Assembly: GCA_964650975.1 (NCBI GenBank)
Contig: CAZYWA010000031.1
Span: 1 to 26,658, forward strand
Direction of reading: 5' to 3'
DNA length: 26,658 nucleotides
Source: CAZYWA01 sp964650975 [NCBI: uncultured bacterium]
GTDB lineage: Bacteria; JADJOY01
The position numbers and the translations under genes were made by a program. Numbering within the stretch: the stretch's first letter is position 1; the number at the start of each line of letters is the position of its first letter. The notes under the pieces were generated by a model. The model was not told where the DNA came from. It was given only the letters and a program-made list of their open reading frames with translations, and made no database searches. This document shows positions 8,843 to 16,573 of this stretch, in pieces.

Positions 8843-10510
8843 ATGAGCACCATCGCTTCTGACAGCGTGGCCGCCGCACACGAGCTCGACCACGAGCCGC
8901 TCGACGAGTCCCTCGACTACATCAACGCGAGCTACGGCATGAGGTCGTGGCTCTTGACGCTCGATCACAAGCGGATCGCCATCCTCTACCTGTGCTCGGT
9001 CACGTTCGCGTTCTTGCTGGGCGCCGTGTTCGCCGCGATGGTGCGGATCGAGCTGCTGACGCCGGCCGGCGATTTCATGCAGGCGGAGACCTACAACAAG
9101 GTCTTCACGATGCACGGCGTGATGATGGTGTTCTTCTTCCTGATTCCCGCCATTCCGGCGGTGCTCGGGAACTTCCTGGTGCCGCTCATGATCGGCGCCA
9201 AGGACCTGGCGTTCCCGCGGCTCAACCTGGCGAGCTGGTACCTCTACAACCTGGGGATCGCGTTCACGCTCTACGCGATCGCCACCGGTGGCATCGACAC
9301 GGGCTGGACCTTCTACGTGCCGTACAGCACGCAGTGGTCGACGTCGAACGTGATCCCGGTGGGTCTGGGCGTCTTCATCATCGGCTTCTCGTCGATCCTC
9401 ACCGGGCTCAATTTCCTGGTGACGATCCACCGCATGCGCGCTCCGGGGCTCACCTGGTTCCGGCTGCCGCTCTTCATCTGGGCGATGTACGCGACCTCGC
9501 TGGTGATCATGCTCGGGACACCGGTGATCGCGATCACCGTGGTGCTGCTCGCGCTCGAGCGCATCTTCCACATGGGCTTCTTCGATGCGTCGCTGGGCGG
9601 AGACCCGGTGCTCTTCCAGCACCTCTTCTGGTTCTACTCGCACCCGGCCGTCTACATCATGATCCTGCCCGCAATGGGCGTGGTGAGCGAGCTGATTTCG
9701 ACCTTCTCGCGGAAGCGCATCTTCGGCTACGAGTTCGTGGCGTTCGCGAGCCTCGCCATCGCGCTCATCGGGTTCCTGGTGTGGGGCCATCACCTGTTCG
9801 TGAGCGGCCAGTCGGTGTACGCGGGCCTGATCTTCTCGGCGCTCACCATGCTGGTGGCGGTGCCGTCGGCGGTGAAGGTCTTCAACTGGATGGCGACGCT
9901 CTACGAAGGCTCGGTTTCGCTCGAGACGCCGATGCTCTACGCGCTGGGCTTCATCGGTCTGTTCGTGATCGGCGGGCTCACCGGGGTCTTCCTGGGAACG
10001 CTCGGGCTCGACGTGCACGTGACGGACACGTACTTCGTGGTCGCGCACTTCCACTACGTGATGGTGGGCGGCACGATCATGGCGTACATGGGCGGCCTGC
10101 ATTTCTGGTGGCCCAAGATCAGCGGCAAGCTCTATCCTGAATTCTGGGGAAAGATTTCGGCCGCGCTGATCTTCATCGGTTTCAACCTCACGTTCTTTCC
10201 CCAGTTCGTGCTCGGTTATCTCGGCATGCCGCGACGCTACTGGTCGTATCCGCCCGAATTCCAGGTGCTGAACGTGCTCTCGAGCGCCGGCGCGTCGATC
10301 CTCGGCATCGGCTACCTGCTGCCTCTCATCTACTTCATCTGGTCGATGCGCTACGGCAAGGACGCGACCGAGAACCCATTCGGTGCCACCGGCCTCGAAT
10401 GGCGCACCTCGTCGCCACCGCCCACCGAGAACTTCGCGGTCACGCCCACGGTCACCTGGGAAGCCTACGACTACTCGAGCGTGCCGATGCCGGAGGTGAG
10501 CGGTGGCTGA
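8843..10510 (+). CDS. coxA: Cytochrome c oxidase subunit I, A2-type haem-copper oxidase
   Basis: This 555-residue catalytic subunit has about twelve helices and contains low-spin haem a and the haem a3-CuB site where oxygen is reduced. All ligands are present (numbered from ATG 8843): His91 (TMHGVMM) and His404 for haem a, His402 for haem a3 ([11 protein letters not shown]), and for CuB His267 with cross-linking Tyr271 (YSHPAVY) plus His316-His317 (WGHHLF). The motif YSHPAVY lacks the Glu of the usual GHPEVY, placing this in the A2 group known from the Rhodothermus marinus caa3 oxidase, where a Tyr-Ser pair is thought to substitute in the D-channel. Length is normal. It overlaps coxC by 8 bases. 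The upstream ATG at 8837 is an alternative start. Confidence 0.97.
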   Translation: MSTIASDSVAAAHELDHEPLDESLDYINASYGMRSWLLTLDHKRIAILYLCSVTFAFLLGAVFAAMVRIELLTPAGDFMQAETYNKVFTMHGVMMVFFFLIPAIPAVLGNFLVPLMIGAKDLAFPRLNLASWYLYNLGIAFTLYAIATGGIDTGWTFYVPYSTQWSTSNVIPVGLGVFIIGFSSILTGLNFLVTIHRMRAPGLTWFRLPLFIWAMYATSLVIMLGTPVIAITVVLLALERIFHMGFFDASLGGDPVLFQHLFWFYSHPAVYIMILPAMGVVSELISTFSRKRIFGYEFVAFASLAIALIGFLVWGHHLFVSGQSVYAGLIFSALTMLVAVPSAVKVFNWMATLYEGSVSLETPMLYALGFIGLFVIGGLTGVFLGTLGLDVHVTDTYFVVAHFHYVMVGGTIMAYMGGLHFWWPKISGKLYPEFWGKISAALIFIGFNLTFFPQFVLGYLGMPRRYWSYPPEFQVLNVLSSAGASILGIGYLLPLIYFIWSMRYGKDATENPFGATGLEWRTSSPPPTENFAVTPTVTWEAYDYSSVPMPEVSGG

Positions 10511-11180
10511 TTCGGCCTCGACGAGCCACGGCGGCGCGCCGCCGGTCGCGCACCAGTTCGCGACCGCGCGCCAGCAGCGAGAGGCCGCGAACCTCGGCAT
10601 GTGGTTCTTCCTGGTTCAGGAAGTGCTCTTCTTCGGCGGCCTCTTCACCGTCTACGCGGTCTACCGGTTCCGCTTCCCCGAAGCCTGGGCCGAAGCGAGC
10701 CGCGAGCTCGACGTGAAGCTCGGCGCGATCAACACCGCGGTGCTGATCACCAGCTCGCTCACCATGGCGATGGCGGTGCACGGCGCACAGCTCGGCAAGC
10801 GCTCCCAGCAGATGGTGTCGTTGCTGCTCACGCTGGCGCTCGGCGCCACGTTCCTCGGCATCAAGGCGATCGAGTACCACCACAAGTGGGTCGAGCACCT
10901 GATGCCGGCCCCCGGTTTCCAGTTCCACGGCGCCTCGTCGGGCCCCGAGGTCGGACACGCGCGGCTCTTCTTCGCGTGCTATTTCGTGATGACCGGCATG
11001 CACGCGCTACACATGGTGATCGGATTCGGCCTGCTGCTGTGGCTGCTCAAGAACGCGGCGGCCGGGGTGTATTCGGGCGCATACAACACCCCGGTCGAGA
11101 ACGTGGGCCTCTACTGGCACTTCGTCGACATCGTGTGGATCTTCCTGTTTCCGCTTCTCTACCTGGTGCACCCCCGCTGA
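10503..11180 (+). CDS. coxC: Cytochrome c oxidase subunit III
   Basis: This 225-residue membrane protein of the oxidase subunit III family has about five hydrophobic helices, beginning with the conserved block [19 protein letters not shown] and including [13 protein letters not shown] and the C-terminal [20 protein letters not shown]. Subunit III stabilises the catalytic core and supports proton uptake. The short form without the first two helices is common in bacterial caa3 oxidases. The start is GTG at 10503 (encoding VADSAS), set by GGAGG at 10492-10496 with 6-base spacing, and it overlaps the coxA stop by 8 bases. Confidence 0.95.
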   Translation: MADSASTSHGGAPPVAHQFATARQQREAANLGMWFFLVQEVLFFGGLFTVYAVYRFRFPEAWAEASRELDVKLGAINTAVLITSSLTMAMAVHGAQLGKRSQQMVSLLLTLALGATFLGIKAIEYHHKWVEHLMPAPGFQFHGASSGPEVGHARLFFACYFVMTGMHALHMVIGFGLLLWLLKNAAAGVYSGAYNTPVENVGLYWHFVDIVWIFLFPLLYLVHPR

Positions 11181-11211
11181 GCGATACGTCTCCAGCGCCA
11201 TCGAGGAAGCC

Positions 11212-11535
11212 GTGTCATCCGACCATTCGCCGCTCGACGATCACGGCCAGCACGTCGCGTCGCCCAAGCTCTACGTCGCGATCTTCGCGGCGCTGCTCTT
11301 GGGCACCGCCCTCACGGTCGTGGCCGCCTACCAGGACTTCGGCCACCTCAACTTGCCGATCGCGATGCTCATCGCGTGCGCCAAGGCCACGCTCGTGGTG
11401 CTCTTCTTCATGCACGTGAAGTACTCGACGCCGCTGGTGAAGCTGATGATGCCGACCGCGATCGTGTTCCTCGCGGTGCTGCTGAGCCTCCTCGCCTGCG
11501 ATTACCTCGGCCGGATGATGCCGGTCACGCCGTAG
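11212..11535 (+). CDS. coxD: Cytochrome c oxidase subunit IV (prokaryotic small subunit)
   Basis: This 107-residue protein has three hydrophobic helices (about residues 20-40, 50-68 and 78-98), including the conserved core KATLVVLFFMHVKYS, typical of the prokaryotic cytochrome c oxidase subunit IV family (CtaF/CoxD-like). It is a peripheral membrane subunit that aids assembly of subunits I and III. The start is GTG 11212 (encoding VSSDHSPLDDH), supported by GAGGAA about 5 bases upstream. It lies 31 bases after coxC and closes the respiratory operon; the next gene converges from the other strand 18 bases later. Confidence 0.92.
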   Translation: MSSDHSPLDDHGQHVASPKLYVAIFAALLLGTALTVVAAYQDFGHLNLPIAMLIACAKATLVVLFFMHVKYSTPLVKLMMPTAIVFLAVLLSLLACDYLGRMMPVTP

Positions 11536-11553
11536 GGCGACCGCGTCTTTCGC

Positions 11554-12168
11554 TCACGCGAAGTCGTCCTTGGTGATCGTCACGTGACGCGGCAGGGCCG
11601 CGAAGCGTGCCAGCCACGCCTGGATGCGCGGGTAGCGCGACAGGTCGAACTGACCCTCGTCGGCCACGTGCGTGTAGGCGTAGAGCGCGATGTCGGCGAT
11701 CGAGTAGCGCTCGCCGACGAAGTAGGTCTTCCCTTCCAGGTGGCGCTCCATGACGTCGAGGGCGGCGTAGCCGCCTTTCCACTTCTCCTCGATCGAGGCG
11801 CGGCGCTGGTCGTTCATGCCGAACACGTGGAGCCACGCGCGCGCCACGGCGACGTAAGGCTCGTGGCTGTATTGCTCGAAGAACATCCATTGCAGCACCT
11901 GGGCGCGCTCGAACTTGTCGCCGGGCAGGAACGGCGTGCCGTCGGCGAAGTACCAGAGGATCGCGTTGGATTCGGCGAGCAGCCGGCCGTCGCCGAGGTC
12001 CACGGCGGGGATGCGCCCGTTGGGATTGATCGCCAGGAACTCGGGCGTCCGGGTCTCGCCCTTCAAGAGATCCTTCTGCACCAGCTTGAACGGGATGCCG
12101 AGCTGGTGAAGCAGGAGCCGGACCTTGTAGCCGTTTCCCGAGGGCAGGTAGTCGTAGAGCGTGATCAT
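11554..12168 (-). CDS. Glutathione S-transferase family protein
   Basis: This 204-residue cytosolic protein has the two-domain GST layout. The N-terminal thioredoxin-like domain (residues 1-75) includes YDYLPSGNGYKVRLLLHQLG, the cis-proline motif NPNGRIPAV (Pro54) and the glutathione gamma-glutamyl contact ESNAI (Glu66-Ser67). The C-terminal all-helical domain contains the N-capping motif YSIADIALYAY. I cannot assign the class or substrate; a nucleophilic Ser near residue 10 is plausible. The start ATG (complement of 12166-12168) has GAGGAGA about 8 bases upstream. It is the downstream gene of a two-gene minus-strand unit, 34 bases after the amylase-family gene, and its stop lies 18 bases from the end of coxD. 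Confidence 0.92.
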   Translation of the reverse strand: MITLYDYLPSGNGYKVRLLLHQLGIPFKLVQKDLLKGETRTPEFLAINPNGRIPAVDLGDGRLLAESNAILWYFADGTPFLPGDKFERAQVLQWMFFEQYSHEPYVAVARAWLHVFGMNDQRRASIEEKWKGGYAALDVMERHLEGKTYFVGERYSIADIALYAYTHVADEGQFDLSRYPRIQAWLARFAALPRHVTITKDDFA

Positions 12169-12202
12169 GGGGTGTCGTCTCCTCGCGATGGGACGCGAAT
12201 TC

Positions 12203-13600
12203 TCACACGGGCGCTGGCTCGGCCGGCAAGATACAGAAGCTCCAGGATTCGAGCCGTGAGCTGAAGCGGTTCGGCGGGCCGAATCCGAGATCGGCGGGAG
12301 TGTCGATCGCGACCTCGACCGCGGCCCCAGACCAGTTGACCGCCACGACGCGGCGCGTGCCGGGCGCCACCCACGCCCACGCGAGCACCGGTGGCGCAGC
12401 CCCGAGCGGCGTGAAGCGGCCGTCGCGAAACACGTCGGCGGCCGTGGTCTCGAGCAGCGATCGATGAAAGGCCTGGTCGGCCGCCGAGCCTTCGCTCGGA
12501 TTGGCGCGTCGCAAGTGAATCGGCGCGCGGGTGCGTGTGCCCTCGAGCTGGCCGTCGTGAACCAGCCGCATGCCCGGCAGCGTGAGCGTCACGGCGGCGG
12601 CGGCGCGCGACCGCGCGGGCCCGAAAGCCGTCGCCGCCCGCGGCTCGTCGTGGTTCTCCGTGAAGTGAACGCCGCGAGCCAGCATGCGGTCGCCGCGCGC
12701 GATGCGCTCGCGCAGCTCGGCCACGCGATCCGCCAGCAACAGGTCGTAGACCGTCTTGTCGTACGCGTAGTCGAAGCCGCGTCGCAGCAGCTCGGGCTCG
12801 AGGTCCCAGTACGCCTCGGCGATCAGGATGACACCGGGATGTCGCTCGCGGACGCGTCCGACGATCTCGGTCCAGAAATCAGGTGCGGGCTCGGCGCGCG
12901 CCGGCAGCACCTCGCTCCAGGTGCGCTCGATGACCTCGTCGAGCCCGAGCATGGCCATGTCGCAGCGCACTCCGTCGGCGACTCCGGCGATCGCCTCGAG
13001 CTGAGACGCGAGCGCCGCGCGCGCGTCGGCGCTGGCGTAGTCGATCTGCACCGTGTCGCTCCACGGCGCGAAGTAAGGGTCGCGGCCGTGCGCGAGCCAC
13101 GAGCCGTCCGGCCCGCGGAAGAACCAGTCCGGATGGCGCGCGACGGCGCGCTCGTCGCCCCGCACGAAGCGTCCGGGATGGGTGCGCGTCCACGGATGGT
13201 CGAGGGCCAGATGGTTCGGCACGAAGTCGAGCACCAAGCCCAGTCCCAGCCGGTGGAGCCGATCGCGGAGCAGCGCCAAGTCCTCCGGCGATCCGAGCCC
13301 CGGATCGAGCTGATATGCGAGCACCGCGTAGGGCGATCCCAGCACGTCGTCCGCGCTCCAGCCCTGCACCTCCGCGTCCCACGCCTCGCGCAAGGCACTC
13401 GACGCGAGGGCCAGCTCGCGTCCCGCGGGGCTGCGGCGCCAGACGCCCATGACCCACACGAGATCGAAACCGAGCGCCGCGAGGTCGCGCCACGCTTCGT
13501 CGGGTACGCTGGCCAGCGTGAGCCTTTGCCCGAAGCGCCGCGACTGCCGTTCCAGCCACGCGGGTGCGTGCAGCTCGTAGAGTCGTGGATTCGGGCGCAC
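12203..13600 (-). CDS. GH13 alpha-amylase-family glycoside hydrolase or transglycosylase
   Basis: This 465-residue TIM-barrel enzyme of family GH13 acts on alpha-glucosides; the exact substrate is not readable. The four conserved regions are intact: DFVPNH (Asp125-His130), GVRCDMAML with nucleophile Asp214, LIAEAYW with acid/base Glu262, and FTENHDEPR with the transition-state Asp318. A short C-terminal beta domain ends near residue 465. There is no signal peptide or carbohydrate-binding module, so a cytoplasmic role in glycogen, trehalose or maltodextrin metabolism is likely. The opening (RLYELHAPAWL, then DLAALGFDLVWVMGVW) resembles a group of uncharacterised GH13 proteins. The start is GTG (complement of 13598-13600) with no strong ribosome-binding site. 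It is divergent from the response regulator across 92 bases. Confidence 0.9.
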   Translation of the reverse strand: MRPNPRLYELHAPAWLERQSRRFGQRLTLASVPDEAWRDLAALGFDLVWVMGVWRRSPAGRELALASSALREAWDAEVQGWSADDVLGSPYAVLAYQLDPGLGSPEDLALLRDRLHRLGLGLVLDFVPNHLALDHPWTRTHPGRFVRGDERAVARHPDWFFRGPDGSWLAHGRDPYFAPWSDTVQIDYASADARAALASQLEAIAGVADGVRCDMAMLGLDEVIERTWSEVLPARAEPAPDFWTEIVGRVRERHPGVILIAEAYWDLEPELLRRGFDYAYDKTVYDLLLADRVAELRERIARGDRMLARGVHFTENHDEPRAATAFGPARSRAAAAVTLTLPGMRLVHDGQLEGTRTRAPIHLRRANPSEGSAADQAFHRSLLETTAADVFRDGRFTPLGAAPPVLAWAWVAPGTRRVVAVNWSGAAVEVAIDTPADLGFGPPNRFSSRLESWSFCILPAEPAPV

Positions 13601-13692
13601 GGTCAGGCGCGATGGAGTTGGTGTGTTTACGCCACGTGCGAGATGCCCGTTGCTTGGCTACCATGGCAGGTCAGGGTAGGTAACCAGCCATC
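13601..13692. other. Divergent intergenic region between the amylase-family gene and the response regulator
   Basis: These 92 bases must hold the upstream signals for both the minus-strand amylase/GST pair and the plus-strand signalling genes. A possible plus-strand pair is TTGGCT (13654-13659) and TAGGTA (13677-13682) with a 17-base gap, but the second element matches the -10 consensus poorly. CTACC and GGTAG (about 13659 and 13675) form a small inverted repeat. I cannot call a promoter or operator with confidence. Confidence 0.35.
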
Positions 13693-14454
13693 GTGACCCT
13701 TCGTTCCACCGTGGAAGACACCGACATCCGCGAAGCCGCCGGCGCGGCCCGCGGCTCGCACGTCGACCCCGCGCCGGGCGCGGCAACCGATCCCGAAGGC
13801 GCGCGCGCGATCTCGGTGATCCTCGCCGACGATCACGGGATGGTCCGCCAGGCGCTCGCGTCGTGCCTCGCGGCATCGCCCGGCGTGGCACGAGTGGAGC
13901 AAGCCTCGAACGGGCGCGACGCCGTGCAGCTGGCCCGGCGAGTCAAGCCGGACGTGGTGGTGCTCGACATCGACATGCCGGGCCTCGGTGCCTTCGACGC
14001 CGCGCGCCAGATCCAGCGGGTGAGCCCCGGCACGCGCGTGGTGTTCCTGAGCGCCTTCTTTCACGATCGCTACATCGAGCAGGCGCTCGCGGCCAAGGCC
14101 TCGGCCTACATCACCAAGAGTGAGCCGCTCGAGACGATTCTGCACGCGATCCAGACGGCGGCGCGGGGCCGGGTGTTCTTCTCGAGCGACATCTTGTCAC
14201 GCATGGTGGTGGATGCCTCGGGTCCGCGCCTGGCCGAGGCGGCGCCCACGCGCGCTTCGAAGCTTTCGCCTCGCGAGATCGAGGTGCTGCGCTGTGTCGC
14301 GCGCGGCTTGGCGAAGAAAGAGATCGCCAACCACCTCGGCATCAGCGTGCACACGGTCAATCGTCACGTCACCGACTTGATGGAGAAGCTCGACATCCAC
14401 GACCGGGTCGGGCTGGCACGTTTCGCCATTCGAGAAGGGCTCGCCGAGCCCTGA
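13693..14454 (+). CDS. NarL/FixJ-family response regulator (REC-LuxR HTH)
   Basis: This 253-residue DNA-binding response regulator has an unusual Ala/Gly-rich extension of about 38 residues before the receiver domain. The receiver is complete: acidic pair Asp46-Asp47 (ILADDHG), phospho-acceptor Asp92 (VVVLDIDMPG), Ser120 and Lys142 (ITKSEP). A linker leads to a LuxR-type HTH at residues 191-250 (LSPREIEVLRCVARGLAKKE, then ISVHTVNRHV). It should be an active transcription factor whose phosphorylation controls DNA binding. The start is GTG 13693; shorter products starting nearer the receiver cannot be excluded, since the upstream ribosome-binding site is weak. It lies 10 bases before the degenerate kinase gene, so the two are probably cotranscribed. 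Confidence 0.93.
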   Translation: MTLRSTVEDTDIREAAGAARGSHVDPAPGAATDPEGARAISVILADDHGMVRQALASCLAASPGVARVEQASNGRDAVQLARRVKPDVVVLDIDMPGLGAFDAARQIQRVSPGTRVVFLSAFFHDRYIEQALAAKASAYITKSEPLETILHAIQTAARGRVFFSSDILSRMVVDASGPRLAEAAPTRASKLSPREIEVLRCVARGLAKKEIANHLGISVHTVNRHVTDLMEKLDIHDRVGLARFAIREGLAEP

Positions 14455-14464
14455 CGGTCCGCGC

Positions 14465-15727
14465 ATGGGCCGTCACGCGAGCCGGCCTGGGCCGCGCCGG
14501 AGACCAGGGCCGAAGAGCGGGCCCAAGCGGCGGCCCGAGCGGCCGCTGGAGCGCGGCGAGACGCTCGCGCTGCAGCGGATGGAGCTGATCGGCAAGCTCG
14601 CCGCCGGGGTCGCGCACGAGCTGGGCAACGTGCTCAACGTGGTGGGCCTCGAAGCTCGGCTGATCCACGAGTCGACCGCCGAAGGCGACTCCCGCGCGGA
14701 CCTCGCGGAGCGCATCGTCGCGGCCACGCGCCACGGAGCGTGGCTGGTGCGCCAGCTGCGCGCGCTCAGCCGGAGCCGCGCGCCGGAGCCGGTGACCCTC
14801 GACCTGATCGACGCCACGCGCGCCACGCTCGCGCTGGTCGAGCCACTGCTCGGGAAGAGCATCAAGATCGAGCTTCACGAGGGCTCCGGCCCCGCATGGG
14901 TCCGCGCCGACCGCACCCAGATCGACCAGGTGATCCTGAGCCTCGCTGTGCGCGCTCGCGATGCGATGGCGGGCGATGCCGGCAAGATCGACGTGTTCGT
15001 GTCGGCGATCGACATCGGGTCGGCCTCGTCGCCGCTGATCGAGGGCGCTCCCCCGGGCCAGTACGTGCTGCTCTCGGTCCGCGACTCGACCGACCAGGCC
15101 ACCGAGCACGCGGCGGAGGCTCCGAACGGCTGGAATCCGCGCATGCTCGGCGCCTGGGACGAGAGCTCCGAGGAGGGGTTACTGCACATCGCCCCCGTCG
15201 TCGACATCGTGGAGCAGCACGGCGGCTTCGTGGACGTGGTGGACGACTCGGACCGGGGTTCCACCTTCCGGATCTTGCTGCCCGCCGCGCGCGACGCGCA
15301 GGAAGCGCTCGCGGGCTCGGCGGCCTTCCTCGATCTCCCCGCCGGCGACGAGGCGGTGTTGCTGGTCGAGAGAAACGTTTACACCAGCGACATCCTGAGC
15401 GAGATCTTGCTGCAGAAGGGTTATGAGGTGCACGTCGCGCGGAGCGTGCGGGAAGCGCTGGCGATGTGCGCGCGTCCGGTGACGCCCTTTCGCGCGCTGG
15501 TCGTCAGTCAGCACGAGGACGATTCGAACGGCACACCGCTGGTCACCCGCTTTCGCCGCGCTCAGCCGCAGCTCGCGGTGGTGCTGCTCGACCACCGGAC
15601 GGAGCGGCGGCCATCCGCCGCGCTCGAGTCCGAGGGCGCCATCCGGTTGCCGCCACCGATCGGAGCGCGTGAGCTGCTCGGCGCGCTCCGCACGGCGATC
15701 GACGCTTCGGCTTCCGCCAAATCCTGA
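14465..15727 (+). CDS. Degenerate hybrid histidine kinase homologue (probable pseudokinase with pseudo-receiver)
   Basis: This 420-residue soluble protein has a basic, Pro/Arg/Gly-rich N-terminus and then a DHp domain whose phospho-acceptor His51 is intact (GVAHELGNVLNVV). The catalytic ATP-binding domain is recognisable but eroded: the N-box, normally NLAVNARDAM, reads SLAVRARDAM (Ser159, Arg163 replacing Asn); the G1 box has Asp207 but DSTDQ instead of D-x-G-x-G; the G2 box reads EEGLLHIAP instead of GTGLGL, although the following DIVEQHGG and GSTFRILLP are conserved. The C-terminal receiver has Glu302-Arg303 for the acidic pair, Ser348 for the phospho-acceptor and Pro397 for Lys. I infer that it cannot bind ATP normally or accept phosphate on its receiver, and may act as a His-bearing scaffold or decoy for the adjacent regulator. 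The frame is intact, so it is not an ordinary pseudogene. Confidence 0.85.
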   Translation: MGRHASRPGPRRRPGPKSGPKRRPERPLERGETLALQRMELIGKLAAGVAHELGNVLNVVGLEARLIHESTAEGDSRADLAERIVAATRHGAWLVRQLRALSRSRAPEPVTLDLIDATRATLALVEPLLGKSIKIELHEGSGPAWVRADRTQIDQVILSLAVRARDAMAGDAGKIDVFVSAIDIGSASSPLIEGAPPGQYVLLSVRDSTDQATEHAAEAPNGWNPRMLGAWDESSEEGLLHIAPVVDIVEQHGGFVDVVDDSDRGSTFRILLPAARDAQEALAGSAAFLDLPAGDEAVLLVERNVYTSDILSEILLQKGYEVHVARSVREALAMCARPVTPFRALVVSQHEDDSNGTPLVTRFRRAQPQLAVVLLDHRTERRPSAALESEGAIRLPPPIGARELLGALRTAIDASASAKS

Positions 15728-15744
15728 GCGAGCTTCGCTTTTTT
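15726..15744 (+). terminator. Probable intrinsic terminator after the degenerate kinase gene
   Basis: AGCGA (15727-15731), loop GCT and TCGCT (15735-15739) form a perfect 5-bp stem directly followed by five further T residues to 15744. It begins at the stop codon of the upstream gene. The stem is short, so termination may be partial. Confidence 0.55.
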
Positions 15745-15761
15745 CGTTTGGCGTGAATCCG

Positions 15762-15833
15762 CCATCGACGGAGCGGATCGCGCGGTCCTAGTTTCACGAT
15801 CGCAAGCATCGACCCCATCCCCTCCGTCGATGG
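15762..15833. promoter_or_regulatory. Perfect 12-bp inverted repeat in the leader of the PAS gene
   Basis: CCATCGACGGAG (15762-15773) and CTCCGTCGATGG (15822-15833) are exact reverse complements separated by 48 bases. It lies between the terminator and a strong hairpin. It could be the closing stem of a structured RNA leader, or paired operator half-sites. No known riboswitch consensus was recognised in the enclosed 48 bases. Confidence 0.6.
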
Positions 15834-15835
15834 TC

Positions 15836-15874
15836 GGGTGCCGCGTCTCGCCATGGGGGCGAGGCGCGGCACCC
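15836..15874 (+). promoter_or_regulatory. Strong 17-bp hairpin upstream of the PAS gene
   Basis: The arms 15836-15852 and 15858-15874 pair along 17 positions with one G-U wobble and a 5-base loop (ATGGG). There is no T-run after it, so it is not a standard intrinsic terminator. It starts 2 bases after the 12-bp inverted repeat and ends 26 bases before ATG 15901. A further GGGG/CCCC mini-hairpin (15889-15900) covers the presumed ribosome-binding site just before that ATG. Confidence 0.65.
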
Positions 15875-15900
15875 TTGGCCTCGCAAAAGGGGGCTCCCCC

Positions 15901-16536
15901 ATGCAGCTGCGCCGATCCGCCGTTCGCCATCGCATCCGTCCGGTGGCCCGAACCCGAGCCCTGCGCGACGCGGCGAGCCGCGTCGCTCCCGTCCGCGGTG
16001 TCGAGTCGGCCGGATCGGTGCCGCCGCTCTCCGCTCCGCCCATCCCTGCTCCACCCAGCGCGGCCTTGGAGCACGCCGTGCAATCCGCGCCAGGAGCGGT
16101 GGCGGTGCTCGACGGAGCAGGGCACGTGGTCACGGCCAACGAGCGTGCTCGCGCGCTGCTCGCCGGCGGCACGCCCTCGTCGCAGGACTCACCGGAGCGG
16201 CTCGAGATCGCCTCGTTCCCGCTCGCCGGCTTCGGCGACGGACTGCGGTTGGTGCTGCTCGATCCACGCGACGTCCGCCAAGACCGGCCGGAGCTGGCGT
16301 CGCAGGTGGAGCGGCTCGGCTACCTGGCGGGCGGTATCGCGCAGGCCCTCGACGCCCGTCTCGCGCTGATGGAGGCGATCGCCGTGGATCTTTCGGCCAG
16401 CGCTTCCGGCCAGCGAGAGCAGATCCTTCAATCGGTGGCGCTTCTCCGGACTTGCTTGCTGCGTAGCCACCAGTTGCTCGATCAGCTTCTTCCGCACGCC
16501 GGAACGCGCCGCACTCGCAACTGCCGCTCGCTCTGA
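15901..16536 (+). CDS. PAS-domain protein with histidine-less DHp-like helices
   Basis: This protein of about 211 residues has a disordered Arg/Ala/Pro-rich N-terminus, then a PAS-like segment (ALEHAVQSAPGAVAVLDGAG, then HVVTANERARALLA) at about residues 54-115. It ends in a helix pair resembling a kinase DHp domain. The H-box position, normally GGIAHDFNN, reads GGIAQALDA, with Gln148 in place of the phospho-His. The second helix (LLRTCLLRSHQLLDQLLPHA) follows and there is no ATPase domain. I infer a dimerising sensor or adaptor that cannot be phosphorylated at the usual site. ATG 15901, after AAAGGGGG, is preferred to the in-frame GTG 15838, which falls inside the hairpin. Domain assignment is by pattern only and the PAS call is moderate. 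Confidence 0.65.
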   Translation: MQLRRSAVRHRIRPVARTRALRDAASRVAPVRGVESAGSVPPLSAPPIPAPPSAALEHAVQSAPGAVAVLDGAGHVVTANERARALLAGGTPSSQDSPERLEIASFPLAGFGDGLRLVLLDPRDVRQDRPELASQVERLGYLAGGIAQALDARLALMEAIAVDLSASASGQREQILQSVALLRTCLLRSHQLLDQLLPHAGTRRTRNCRSL

Positions 16537-16573
16537 CCGCGCCACCCTCCCGATCGACCCCGAGCTCATTTGG

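Noticed and set aside
8774-10600. Long minus-strand open frame opposite coxA (about 608 codons), with similar ones opposite actC and actB
   Set aside because: Arg/His/Asp/Glu-rich translations without domains, exactly opposite strongly conserved membrane proteins; these are composition shadows.
11547-11563. Hairpin TTCGC-TCAC-GCGAA between the convergent coxD and GST genes as a bidirectional terminator
   Set aside because: Only a 5-bp stem with no T-run on either side, and it overlaps the GST stop codon; too weak to annotate.
14465-15727. Treating the degenerate kinase as a sequencing-damaged or frameshifted gene
   Set aside because: One uninterrupted frame covers all domains, and the substitutions are isolated missense changes at active-site positions within otherwise aligned motifs, unlike the actB and actF frame changes.
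15749-15764. Possible sigma-54 promoter around TTGGCGTGAATCCGCC
   Set aside because: A GG element is present, but no GC occurs at the required 10-base spacing.
15880-15905. CGCAAAAGGGGG stretch before ATG 15901 as the 3' part of a c-di-GMP (GEMM) riboswitch
   Set aside because: The remaining GEMM consensus elements and the tetraloop-receptor arrangement were not found upstream.
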